Assembly: GCF_902364025.1 (NCBI RefSeq)
Contig: NZ_CABJCG010000023.1
Span: 1 to 64,000 of the forward strand
DNA from: Enterocloster lavalensis
Lineage (GTDB): Bacteria; Bacillota; Clostridia; Lachnospirales; Lachnospiraceae
Length of the DNA stretch: 64,000 nucleotides
Reading direction: 5' to 3'
The notes below the pieces were generated by a model. The model was not told the DNA's origin, searched no databases, and saw nothing but the letters and a program-made list of their open reading frames with translations. This document shows positions 33,642 to 41,890 of the stretch, piece after piece; the stretch's first letter is position 1, and every line of letters starts with the position of its first letter. Position numbers and translations under genes: made by a program.

Positions 33642-34310
33642 ATGGAAAGTCAAAATCTGAAACAAGAAGAGGTAAAGGTAAAATGGTATGGGTATCTGGT
33701 GCTGTTTTTGGGAATCCTGTTTTTCTCAGGGCTGATGAAGGACGCGCCCGGACCCCTCAAGGCGCTGGATTTTAATAATGTGCTGGGCAGCTTCGGAAAG
33801 CTGGGAACCCTGAGCGAGGGCGCGGGAACCCTGGCCGGGAATTTCCGCGGCACCGCGGGCACAGGCCCCAGGGACGGCTGGCTGTACGGCTTAAGCCTGG
33901 TTCCGGGCGTTATGCTGGCCTTGGGCGCGGTTAAGGTAATCGACCACCTGGACGGCATGAAGGCGGCCCAGAAGCTGTTAAGCCCCCTGATGAGACCGCT
34001 CATGGGTCTTCCGGGAAGCTGCGGTCTGACGCTGATCGCAAGCCTTCAGTCCACGGATGCGGCCGCATCCATGACCAAGGGTCTGTGCGACGACGGTTAC
34101 ATCACCGAGAAGCAGAAGGCGGTATTCTGCGCGTTCCAGTTCTCGGGCGCTTCGGCGATCACCAACTTTTTCGCCTCGGGCGCGGCGCTGTTCCCATTTA
34201 TTGGGGATATTCCCATCTTTAAACCGCTGGCATTGATTCTGATTATGAAATTTGTGGGCGCGAATGTGCTGAGGTTCTATCTGAATAAGTTTGACAAGGA
34301 GGACGAGTAA
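33642..34310 (+). CDS. YjiH-like membrane protein (nucleoside recognition/gate domain)
   Basis: This is a 222-residue membrane protein with a gate-type (SpoIIIAF/SpmA/YjiH) fold. The repeated pattern around DHLDGMKAAQKLLSPLMRPLMGLPGSCGLTLIASLQSTDAAASMTKG is characteristic. It should pair with the next protein as one transporter, since YjiH and YjiG in E. coli lie side by side next to a dipeptidase gene. The substrate is unknown; a small peptide or N-acyl amino acid would fit the neighbouring amidohydrolase. The ribosome site AAAGAGGAG is unusually close to the ATG. A Met-Met-stop mini-frame (33613-33621) lies in the leader. Confidence 0.8.
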   Translation: MESQNLKQEEVKVKWYGYLVLFLGILFFSGLMKDAPGPLKALDFNNVLGSFGKLGTLSEGAGTLAGNFRGTAGTGPRDGWLYGLSLVPGVMLALGAVKVIDHLDGMKAAQKLLSPLMRPLMGLPGSCGLTLIASLQSTDAAASMTKGLCDDGYITEKQKAVFCAFQFSGASAITNFFASGAALFPFIGDIPIFKPLALILIMKFVGANVLRFYLNKFDKEDE

Positions 34311-34311
34311 T

Positions 34312-34785
34312 ATGGCAGAGCAGGTGAAGGCTAAGCGGGGGAATGTGATTGATGCGTTTGTGGACGGAGCGCGCAACGGACTGAAAATTGCGTTTAACTC
34401 CATGCTTCCCAATACGCTGTTTGGATTTACACTGACGATTATTTTGAATTTGACGGGTCTTGCGGACGTGATCGGCGTGGTGTTCGCGCCGGTGATGCGG
34501 ATTTTCGGCCTGCCCGGCGTGGCGGCCACCGCCGTGATGGCGATCTTCCTTTCCATGGGCGGCGCTGCGGGCGTGATCGCGGGACTGTTTACCGCAGGCC
34601 AGCTGACCGAGCCCCAGGTGGCGATTCTGCTGCCCGCGCTGCTGCTCTCCGGAGCGCAGATCCAGTTTATGGGACGGCTTCTGGGAACCGCTGATCTGAA
34701 GACCAGATATTATCCCCACATGTTTGTGACCGCCACGCTGAACGGCTGCGTCGCAATGCTGATCATGAACTATTTCATCGTATAA
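34312..34785 (+). CDS. YjiG-like membrane protein
   Basis: This 157-residue partner of the preceding protein has the gate-type core LPNTLFGFTLTIILNLTGLADVIG and FGLPGVAATAVMAIFLSMGGAAGVIAGL. It begins at ATG 34312, just after the YjiH-like stop, with AAGGAGG inside the end of that gene, so translation is coupled. Together the two should make one bipartite membrane transporter. The following amidohydrolase begins 26 bp downstream, and all three appear to share the sigma-54 promoter. Confidence 0.82.
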   Translation: MAEQVKAKRGNVIDAFVDGARNGLKIAFNSMLPNTLFGFTLTIILNLTGLADVIGVVFAPVMRIFGLPGVAATAVMAIFLSMGGAAGVIAGLFTAGQLTEPQVAILLPALLLSGAQIQFMGRLLGTADLKTRYYPHMFVTATLNGCVAMLIMNYFIV

Positions 34786-34810
34786 TTTGTCCGCGAAAAG
34801 GAGAGTCAAA

Positions 34811-35935
34811 ATGGGAGAGAGAACCGATTACGTTACATATGTCCACCAGGTGTACGATTATCTGCACACCATCCCGGAGAAGGGATTTGAGGAGTTCAAG
34901 ACCTCGGCCTTTGTGCTGGAGGAGCTGAAAAAGATCGGCTTTGAGGATATTAAAACCGGCGTGGCCGGGACCGGAATCATCGTCACCATCGATTCCGGCA
35001 AGGAAGGGCCGGTGCTGGGCCTGCGGGCGGATATGGATGCCCTGGAGTTCATCATCGACGGCAAGAAAACCATGATCCATGCCTGCGGCCACGACGGCCA
35101 CACCTCCATGCTGCTGGCCGCGGCCCGGGAGATCCATGACCGGGACCTGGTGAAGAAGGGCAAGTTAAAGATCATTTTCCAGCCCGGCGAGGAGCGCCTG
35201 TACGGCGCGCTGCGTATGATTGACTCCGGCCTGCTGGACGACGTGGAGGAGATCGTGGGCATGCACCTGCGTCCAAAGCAGGACTGCCGCCTGGGCAAGG
35301 CCATCCCGGCCATGTACCACTGCGCCAGCTGCATTATGGAATTCACCATCAAGGGAGTCACCTGCCACGGCTCCAAGCCCCACCTGGGCGTGAACGTGGT
35401 GGACGCCGCTTCCCTGGCGGTGCAGGCCATCAACGCGATCCGCGTCAATCCGGCGATCCCCAGCTCCATCAAGGTCACCAACATCACGGTGCCGGGGGAA
35501 ACCTACAACAATATTCCCGACGAGGCGTTTATGGCGATGGACATCCGGTCGGAGAGCAACGAGGAGATCGAGCGCATCAAGGAGCGGGCCATCGCAGCCG
35601 TGACCGGCGCCGCGGCCGCGGTGGGAGCGGAAGCCATTCTGCGCTCCAAGGACGGCGTTCCGGCGGCTGAGTTCGACCAGGGTATGATCGAGCTGGCCGA
35701 GGAGACCATAAAGGACGTGCTGGGCGAGGACGGCTCCATCGGAATTTTCAAGAATTCCGGCGGAGAGGATTTCCACTACTACGCCCAGAAGCTTCACTGC
35801 AAAGCCACCTATCTGGGACTGGGCGCGGACGCGGTTCCGGGCTTCCACAATCCCAACGTGGTGATCGACACCAAGGCGCTGGAGTACGGCGTGCCCATCT
35901 GGTGCAGACTCGTAGAGAAACGCCTGGGAGCATAA
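34811..35935 (+). CDS. M20 family amidohydrolase (hippuricase/N-acyl-amino acid type)
   Basis: This 374-residue cytoplasmic metallohydrolase removes acyl groups from amino acids or cleaves dipeptide-like amides. Motifs are LRADMDAL (residues 71-78), the metal site HACGHDGHTS with C92 and H94, QPGEER (E127/E128) and GMHLRPKQ. A lid/dimerisation domain lies in the middle (TCHGSKPHLGVNVVDAA). The start at 34811 follows AAGGAGAG; an earlier in-frame start has no site. The operon context (gate-type transporter plus sigma-54 control) matches the E. coli yjiHG-iadA arrangement with a different peptidase family. Confidence 0.9.
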   Translation: MGERTDYVTYVHQVYDYLHTIPEKGFEEFKTSAFVLEELKKIGFEDIKTGVAGTGIIVTIDSGKEGPVLGLRADMDALEFIIDGKKTMIHACGHDGHTSMLLAAAREIHDRDLVKKGKLKIIFQPGEERLYGALRMIDSGLLDDVEEIVGMHLRPKQDCRLGKAIPAMYHCASCIMEFTIKGVTCHGSKPHLGVNVVDAASLAVQAINAIRVNPAIPSSIKVTNITVPGETYNNIPDEAFMAMDIRSESNEEIERIKERAIAAVTGAAAAVGAEAILRSKDGVPAAEFDQGMIELAEETIKDVLGEDGSIGIFKNSGGEDFHYYAQKLHCKATYLGLGADAVPGFHNPNVVIDTKALEYGVPIWCRLVEKRLGA

Positions 35936-35960
35936 AACTTCACAGACAGACGGACCACGC

Positions 35961-35988
35961 GGCCCCGGCATTTAAACCTGCCGGGGCC
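35961..35988 (+). terminator. GC-rich hairpin after the M20 gene
   Basis: GGCCCCGGCA (35961-35970) pairs with TGCCGGGGCC (35979-35988) around an 8-base loop. A loose GTATCTGTTGT follows in place of a clean T-tract. Confidence 0.65.
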
Positions 35989-36032
35989 GTATCTGTTGTG
36001 GGTGGCGGGACGGGATCGCGTTACACAGGGGA

Positions 36033-36061
36033 TTTACATTTTACGGCGCGCATAGTACAAT
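36033..36061 (+). promoter_or_regulatory. Repeated glycan promoter, copy 2 (upstream of flippase)
   Basis: TTTACA (36033-36038), a 17-bp spacer ending GGCGCGCATAG, and TACAAT (36056-36061), followed by GGTGGGAGCGAAA (36062-36074). The match to copy 1 is near identical over about 45 bp. Confidence 0.82.
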
Positions 36062-36166
36062 GGTGGGAGCGAAATGGGCTTGCCGCCGCGCCGTCTGCGC
36101 GCGGGGAAACAGGAAATATGCCGGCGGCCTGCGGTGAATGATTGTTTTACGGAAGGAAATAAAAGA

Positions 36167-37618
36167 TTGGCTGAAACAGAAATCAAAGGCCAGGTGATCA
36201 AAGGGCTTTTTTGGAAAATATCGGAAAATTTTGGGGCGCAGGGCCTGCAATTTGTGATCTCCATCCTGCTGGCCCGCCTGCTGACGCCTGCGGAGTACGG
36301 GCTGGTGGGGATTGTGATGATCTTTATCACCCTCGCCAACGTCACGGTGCAGAGCGGCTTTTCAACGGCGCTGATTCAGAAGAAAAACTCGGACGAGACG
36401 GATTTTTCGTCGGTATTTTATTTCGGACTGTGCCTTGCGGCGGCGATGTACGGGGCGCTGTTTTTCGCGGCTCCGGCCATCGCCCGGTTCTACCAAAACG
36501 ATGTGCTGGTCCCCATCGTGCGGGTGCTGGCGTTCGTCTTGTTTCCCGGTTCCGTAATTTCGGTGCAGACCGCTTACGTTTCCAGGAAAATGGAGTTCAA
36601 GGGGCTGTTTAAAGCCACGATCTGCGCGGTTGTGGTGTCCGGTGCGGCCAGCATCTGGATGGCCTACACGGGATTTGGCATCTGGGCCATCGTGGGGCAG
36701 CAGCTCTCCTACTACGTGGTTTTGATGGTCTGCCTATTCTGGACCGTGACCTGGAGACCGGGGCTTGTGTGCTCCTTTGTCCGGGTTGTGAGAATCCTGT
36801 CCTTTGGCTGGAAGCTGTTGGCGGCGTCCCTGATCGATACGCTGTTCAATAATCTGTACGGCCTTATTATGGGGAAAATTTACAATGAAGAACTGCTGGG
36901 CATCTACAACCGCGGAGACCAGTTTCCCAAACTGATCGTCAACAACCTGGGAGCGGCCATCCAGGCCGTACTTTTGCCCGCCTTTTCCTCGCGTCAGGGG
37001 GAGGCGGCCGAAGTGCGCAGCATGGTGCGCCGGGCCATCCGCACCAGCTCCTTTCTGGTGCTGCCCATGCTGTTCGGACTGTTCGCCGTGGCGGACACCA
37101 TGGTGTTGGCGCTGCTGGGCGAAAAATGGCTGGTCTGCGTTCCCTATCTGCGGATCATGTGCGTGGCTTACTCCTTCTGGCCGATCCACATCACCAACCT
37201 CCAGGCCATCAATGCGGTGGGGCGCAGCGACGTGTTCCTGAAGCTGGAGGTGATCAAGAAGGTCGTGGGGATTTTGGGCCTGGTGGTGGGAATCCGCTAC
37301 AGCCCCATTGTTCTGGTGTCCATCAAGGCGGCGCTGGATTTCCTCAGCACCTTTATCAACGCCTGGCCCAACAAGAAGCTTTTGGGCTACAGCATCGGCA
37401 GCCAGTGGAGGGATATCATGCCGTCCATGGCCCTGTCCCTGGTGATGTGCGCCCTGGTGTACGGGCTCCAGTTCGCGCTGCCCGGCGGGCCGTGGATGAA
37501 GCTGATTCTCCAGATTCTGGCAGGAGCGGGAATCTATGGGGGGCTGGCGTGGCTGTTTAAGGTGGAGAGCTTTACCTATCTCTTTAATCTTGTGAGCGTG
37601 CGGATGGGACGGAGATAA
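36167..37618 (+). CDS. Oligosaccharide flippase (Wzx/MOP superfamily)
   Basis: This 483-residue polytopic protein has 12-14 membrane helices and moves lipid-linked oligosaccharide across the membrane for surface polymer assembly. The N-terminus LFWKISENFGAQGLQFVISILLARLLTPAEYGLVGIVMIF is typical of the polysaccharide transporter family. I choose TTG at 36167, 9 bp after GGAAGGA. The earlier frame from 36074 would start within 15 bp of the -10 element. A second flippase is present at 50950, so two polymers or two steps may be served. Confidence 0.88.
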   Translation: MAETEIKGQVIKGLFWKISENFGAQGLQFVISILLARLLTPAEYGLVGIVMIFITLANVTVQSGFSTALIQKKNSDETDFSSVFYFGLCLAAAMYGALFFAAPAIARFYQNDVLVPIVRVLAFVLFPGSVISVQTAYVSRKMEFKGLFKATICAVVVSGAASIWMAYTGFGIWAIVGQQLSYYVVLMVCLFWTVTWRPGLVCSFVRVVRILSFGWKLLAASLIDTLFNNLYGLIMGKIYNEELLGIYNRGDQFPKLIVNNLGAAIQAVLLPAFSSRQGEAAEVRSMVRRAIRTSSFLVLPMLFGLFAVADTMVLALLGEKWLVCVPYLRIMCVAYSFWPIHITNLQAINAVGRSDVFLKLEVIKKVVGILGLVVGIRYSPIVLVSIKAALDFLSTFINAWPNKKLLGYSIGSQWRDIMPSMALSLVMCALVYGLQFALPGGPWMKLILQILAGAGIYGGLAWLFKVESFTYLFNLVSVRMGRR

Positions 37619-37639
37619 AAGCCGGGGGAGAGTGCAGAG

Positions 37640-39391
37640 ATGAAATTTGGGGTAAAATGCGCAGGTCCCATCCATTTCCGCGATGAGATCCGGAGAGCTT
37701 TGATTTTTTATACCGTGATACCGGTGGCGGTGGTCGTGCTTGCATTTTTTGCATTCTTTATCTTTTACGCCCACTCCAGCATCATGGAGGTGAACCAGGA
37801 AAGCAACCGTCTGGTGTGCGGCGAGTTGGAGCGAATGGTGGATTCCTATGGAAGTGAACTGATCCGCATGTGGGACGCGGATTCCACGGAACGGCTGCAG
37901 GGGAATCCCTCCCGCCTGCGCCAGCTCCAGACGGAAGCGATCCGTTTTATCGACTCCATGCATAGCCAGGCGGATTTTTATATCCTCAATTCCCGATTCG
38001 AGGTATGCGTTTCCACCGCGGAACAGCGGCCCGGTTTCATGCCGCCGGATGCAGGCCTCAACTGGGGAATCGTCCGGAAGATGAGAAGCAGGCCGGGGGA
38101 GGCTGTTTTCGAATTCACAAGCGAGAGCACGAAGCGGGAGAACCAGAAGGCGCTTGTGGTCGGGGCGCAGCTGGGGGCCGCCTCAGGCGAGCGCTACTAT
38201 CTGTTCTTCATGGTGCCTGCCCGGTATCTGGTGGACACAACCTGCAACCGCCCGGTACAGGTGGTGGTGACCAACCGGTATCACGACGTCTGCACCTCCA
38301 ATACCAACAGCTTTACCATGGAATTCGGAGCCGCCAAACCTGAGATCCGCCAGAAACGTGCCTTCCTGTCACTGAATGACGAGTGGTACTATCAGTATGA
38401 GACGGATATTCTGGGCGGGGAGATCAACGTATACACCTTCACTCCAGTGAAAAATGCCATGACGCTGTTTGCGGTGGACATCAGCATCTTTCTGCTGGTA
38501 ATTCTGCTGATCGGAAATATCAGCGTGTTCGGCGCAACCCGGGTGGCCAGGAGCAAGACCGCGGTGATTGACCAGATTATCCGGGCCTTTGAGAAGGTCA
38601 AGGAGGGGAATCTCAACACGCCTCTGAACATCGGCGCGGAGGATGAACTCAGCGTGATCGGGGATTCATACAATTTGATGCTGGAAAGCCTTAAGGAGCA
38701 GATCGAGCGGAACAATCAGGTGGTGAGAGAGACGGTTTACTCGGAAATCCGCCAGCTGGAGAGCCAGTTCAACCCGCATTTCCTGTTCAATACCCTGGAG
38801 ACCATCAAGTTCACGGTAAAGCTGGAGCCGGATATCGCTTCCCGCATGATTGTGGCGCTGTCAGCCATACTGCGCTACAGCATCAACAGCCAGATCACGG
38901 ATGTGACCCTGGAAGAGGATCTGTCGTATATTGAGAGCTACCTGACCATTCAGAAGTACCGTTTTGAGGACAGTCTGTTTACGGATATCCAGGTGGACAA
39001 GCGGGCGCTTGACTGTATTGTCCCCAAGCTGATTTTCCAGCCTGTGATTGAAAATGCCATCAAGTACGGAATCGGGGAGACGGAAGTCCTGACGATCCGG
39101 ATCTGTGTCACGGTGGCGGACTGTCTGTTGATCCGGGTGCAGGACGATGGGGACGGCATGTCCCGGGAAAAGCTGGAGGAACTGAGAAATCTCATGAAAG
39201 AGGAAAACCGGACGGGGAAAGCCCATTTCGGCCTGTATAACATTAACCGTCGCATTAAGCTGATGTACGGCGCGCAGTATGGCGTGGACATTGACAGCAG
39301 GCAGGGGCAGGGGACCAGCGTGTCCATGAGGCTGCCGGTCCGGCACAAAGGAGAGAAAAAGCATGATCAAGGTTCTGATTGTGGAGGATGA
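37640..39391 (+). CDS. Sensor histidine kinase, LytS/YesM type
   Basis: This is a 583-residue membrane sensor. One helix lies at about residues 22-44, an extracellular sensing domain at about 45-272, a second helix at about 273-295, then HAMP, and a His-kinase domain with the phospho-accepting H380 in SQFNPHFLFNTL. The ATPase part contains NAIKYGIG and DDGDGM. The response regulator gene overlaps its end by 29 bp. Its target is probably the tricarboxylate-type transporter downstream, which it would activate when the carboxylate is sensed outside. TctDE-type kinases usually have this role, so a YesM-type kinase here is a variation. Confidence 0.9.
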   Translation: MKFGVKCAGPIHFRDEIRRALIFYTVIPVAVVVLAFFAFFIFYAHSSIMEVNQESNRLVCGELERMVDSYGSELIRMWDADSTERLQGNPSRLRQLQTEAIRFIDSMHSQADFYILNSRFEVCVSTAEQRPGFMPPDAGLNWGIVRKMRSRPGEAVFEFTSESTKRENQKALVVGAQLGAASGERYYLFFMVPARYLVDTTCNRPVQVVVTNRYHDVCTSNTNSFTMEFGAAKPEIRQKRAFLSLNDEWYYQYETDILGGEINVYTFTPVKNAMTLFAVDISIFLLVILLIGNISVFGATRVARSKTAVIDQIIRAFEKVKEGNLNTPLNIGAEDELSVIGDSYNLMLESLKEQIERNNQVVRETVYSEIRQLESQFNPHFLFNTLETIKFTVKLEPDIASRMIVALSAILRYSINSQITDVTLEEDLSYIESYLTIQKYRFEDSLFTDIQVDKRALDCIVPKLIFQPVIENAIKYGIGETEVLTIRICVTVADCLLIRVQDDGDGMSREKLEELRNLMKEENRTGKAHFGLYNINRRIKLMYGAQYGVDIDSRQGQGTSVSMRLPVRHKGEKKHDQGSDCGG

Positions 39392-40139
39392 AAATTTAAT
39401 CCGCAAGGGTCTGGTGTACGCCATCAACTGGATGGCCATGGACAGCGTGGTGGTGGGAGAGGGAAAGGACGGACGGGAGGGCCTGGAAAAGATCGCGCAG
39501 CTGAAGCCGGACGTGGTGATGACCGATATCAAGATGCCCAAGATGTCGGGGATTGACATGATTGCCAGGGCGCAGGAGCAGCAGCTGGCCGATTTCATCC
39601 CGATTATTCTCACCAGTTATTCGGAGTTTGAATATGCCCGCAAATCCATCCGCCTTGGGGTGGCGGAATACCTGCTCAAGCCGGTGGACGAGGACGAGCT
39701 GGCGGCTACCATGAAGCGCATCGGGGAGGCGTTGGAGAAGCGCAGGCAGGAACAGTATCTGCGCCACGCGGAGGAGAATTCCATGGCGGTATTCCTTCAG
39801 CCCGGCAAGTTTGAAAGTCCTTATGTGACGCGGGCGGTTCAGGAGATCATGGAGCACTATGGGGGAAAGCTGACGCTTGAGAGCGTGGCGGAGAAGCTGG
39901 ATATTTCGGTGACGTATCTGAACAAAAAGTTAAAGGAGGAGACCTCCTCCACCTTTTTGGATCTGCTCAACCGTTACCGGGTCACAAAAGCGGGCGAACT
40001 GCTCCAAACCGGGAGGTATAAGGTTTACGAGGTTTCGGACATGACCGGATTCTCGGATTACAAGCATTTTTGCGCGGTGTTTAAAAAATATACCGGCACC
40101 GCGCCCACAGGTTTTGTGAAAACAGGAAAAGGTGAATGA
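39363..40139 (+). CDS. AraC-type response regulator (YesN-like)
   Basis: This 258-residue regulator has a CheY-like receiver (residues 1-120, phosphorylation site D55 in VVMTDIKMP, with the switch lysine in LLKPVDEDE) and a C-terminal AraC double helix-turn-helix (LESVAEKLDISVTYLNKKLKEE and YEVSDMTGFSDYKHFCAVFKKY). The ATG lies inside the kinase gene behind AAAGGAGAG. A terminator follows at once, and the transporter has its own promoter, the probable binding target. Confidence 0.93.
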   Translation: MIKVLIVEDENLIRKGLVYAINWMAMDSVVVGEGKDGREGLEKIAQLKPDVVMTDIKMPKMSGIDMIARAQEQQLADFIPIILTSYSEFEYARKSIRLGVAEYLLKPVDEDELAATMKRIGEALEKRRQEQYLRHAEENSMAVFLQPGKFESPYVTRAVQEIMEHYGGKLTLESVAEKLDISVTYLNKKLKEETSSTFLDLLNRYRVTKAGELLQTGRYKVYEVSDMTGFSDYKHFCAVFKKYTGTAPTGFVKTGKGE

Positions 40140-40142
40140 GTG

Positions 40143-40190
40143 TATCGCACAATTTCAGTCCGGAAATTGTGCGATAGTTTTATTTTTCGG
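40143..40190 (+). terminator. Intrinsic terminator after the response regulator
   Basis: TATCGCACAATTTC (40143-40156) pairs perfectly with GAAATTGTGCGATA (40163-40176), followed by GTTTTATTTTTC. Confidence 0.92.
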
Positions 40191-40212
40191 ATATTTGTGT
40201 CAAAAAGAGGTA

Positions 40213-40241
40213 TTGTTTCACTGTAAAAATATTGTTAATAT
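40213..40241 (+). promoter_or_regulatory. Predicted promoter of the tripartite transporter operon
   Basis: TTGTTT (40213-40218) and TAATAT (40236-40241) are 17 bp apart in AT-rich DNA, about 85 bp before the tctC-like start. The response regulator just upstream probably acts here. Confidence 0.55.
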
Positions 40242-40325
40242 TATATATATAAAACGTGAATATTCACCGATATAAAAGCAAATTGCATGAAAAATAAAAT
40301 AAATCGATATGGGAGGCTACATAAT

Positions 40326-41351
40326 ATGAGGAAAATGCTGCGTTTATTTGCTGCGCTTATGGTAACGGCATCGCTGGCAGGCTGTGCAGGCGGTCAGGCG
40401 TCCGAAACGCCCAAGGCGGCCCCCGCCGGAGCACAGGCGGAAGGAGAGGGCGGGAGCGCTAAAGCGTGGAAGCCGGAAAAAGATATCAATGTGATTGTGG
40501 CGTACAAGGCGGGAAGCGGAACGGACACGGGTGCGCGGATTCTGTGTTCCATCGCGGAGAAATACGTGGGCCGGACGCTGCTGATTGTCAACAAAGAGGG
40601 CGCGGACGGGAAGATCGGCTACACGGAGCTGGCTAACGCCAAGCCCGACGGCTATACCATTGGATTTATCAATCTTCCCACCTATGTGTCTCTGGCGCAG
40701 GAGCCGGACAGCGTGTTCAACAAGGATTCCGTAACCCCCATCGTAAACCACCTGTTCGAACCGTCGGTGGTTGTGGTGAAAAAGGATGCGCCCTGGAACA
40801 CCATTGAAGAGTTTATCGACTACTGCAAGGCCCATCCGGGCGAGGTGAAATGTTCCACCAACGGCGTGAAGGCTTCCAACCACATCGGAATCCAGCTGCT
40901 GGCCAAGAAGGCGGGATTTGAGGTGAGCGCAATCCCCTACGGCGGCACGGCCGACCAGCTTCTGGCGCTGCGTCAGGGCGAGGTAGAGGTGTCGGTGCCC
41001 AAGGCGGGCGACGTGGCAAGCCTGACCGGAGAGAACGGGGAATTGAAGGTTCTGGCATCCTACACGGAACAGCGCCTTGAGGATTATCCGGATGTCCCCA
41101 CGCTGAAGGAGAAGGGATACGATCTGGTATACGGCTCCGCCCGTGCGCTGGTGGCTCCTGCGGGAACGCCTCAGGAAGTGATCGACTTCTATGTAGACGC
41201 ATTTTCCAAGACAATGGAGGATCCGGAAAACATCGAGAAGAGCAAAAACGCAGGTCTTTCCCTGAGCCTGATGTCCCCGGAAACGCTGGGCGAATACATT
41301 GACGAGCAGGATGACTTTGTGAAAAACACGCTTCCCACACTGTTCGATTGA
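40326..41351 (+). CDS. Tripartite tricarboxylate transporter substrate-binding lipoprotein (TctC-like)
   Basis: This 341-residue solute receptor of the TTT system has a lipoprotein signal with lipobox LAGC (C20) and a short Ala/Glu/Gly linker. The mature domain has the TctC/BugE pattern: VIVAYKAGSGTDTGARIL, VNKEGADGKIGYTELANAKPDGYTIG and VPYGG-like IPYGGTADQLLALRQGEVE. It binds a carboxylate outside the cell; which one is unknown. The start is ATG 40326, 10 bp after GGGAGG. An in-frame upstream ATG at 40287 lacks a site and would spoil the signal peptide. Confidence 0.92.
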   Translation: MRKMLRLFAALMVTASLAGCAGGQASETPKAAPAGAQAEGEGGSAKAWKPEKDINVIVAYKAGSGTDTGARILCSIAEKYVGRTLLIVNKEGADGKIGYTELANAKPDGYTIGFINLPTYVSLAQEPDSVFNKDSVTPIVNHLFEPSVVVVKKDAPWNTIEEFIDYCKAHPGEVKCSTNGVKASNHIGIQLLAKKAGFEVSAIPYGGTADQLLALRQGEVEVSVPKAGDVASLTGENGELKVLASYTEQRLEDYPDVPTLKEKGYDLVYGSARALVAPAGTPQEVIDFYVDAFSKTMEDPENIEKSKNAGLSLSLMSPETLGEYIDEQDDFVKNTLPTLFD

Positions 41352-41424
41352 TCTGCAAGACGGGCAGGACCTGCAAAGCCGCAGGGCCTGCCCGTCCCGA
41401 CCTAAAGGATTGGAGGATATGAGA

Positions 41425-41874
41425 ATGAAACGCAGCGATATGGGCCTTGTGGCCTGCATTTACGCAGTGATTCTGTTTTTCTTTGTGATGACGTTGAAAT
41501 TGAAGCCGGAGGCGCAGATCTATCCCTTGGTTGTAATGGTGCTTCTGTTTCTGCTCAATACGGGATTTCTGGCGCAGCAGATTCTGATCGCCAGGAGGGA
41601 GGGCAGAAAGCCGGTCAACGATCTGGCGCGGCTGTTCGACGGCTTCCAGCCGGTGCAGTTTCTGTCCGTGCTTGTGCTGTCGGTGCTGTATCTGGGCCTC
41701 ATCGGCGTATTGGGATTCTACACGGCGACAGCGGTATACCTGGTGGCAACGCTGCTGTGCCTGCGGGTGCGGGCGCTGTATATCCTGATTACGGTGCTGG
41801 CGTTCGCGGGACTGGTTTACTGCGCGTTTACCCTGTTCCTGCATGTGCCGCTGCCCACCGGATTTTTGCGCTGA
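41425..41874 (+). CDS. Tripartite tricarboxylate transporter small membrane subunit (TctB-like)
   Basis: This is a 149-residue four-helix membrane protein that serves as the small subunit of the TTT permease. TctB proteins are weakly conserved. The identification rests on length, the four-helix pattern (YAVILFFFVMTLKLKP, YPLVVMVLLFLLNTGFLA, LSVLVLSVLYLGLIGVLGFYTATAVYL, LAFAGLVYCAFTLFLHVPLP) and position between tctC-like and tctA-like genes. ATG 41425 is 8 bp after GGAGG; other starts lie slightly upstream. Confidence 0.88.
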   Translation: MKRSDMGLVACIYAVILFFFVMTLKLKPEAQIYPLVVMVLLFLLNTGFLAQQILIARREGRKPVNDLARLFDGFQPVQFLSVLVLSVLYLGLIGVLGFYTATAVYLVATLLCLRVRALYILITVLAFAGLVYCAFTLFLHVPLPTGFLR

Positions 41875-41890
41875 AAGGGAGGGAATGGAT

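Noticed and set aside
36734..37963. Open frame of 409 codons opposite the flippase and kinase genes
   Set aside because: It is a histidine/glutamine-rich shadow with no start signal.
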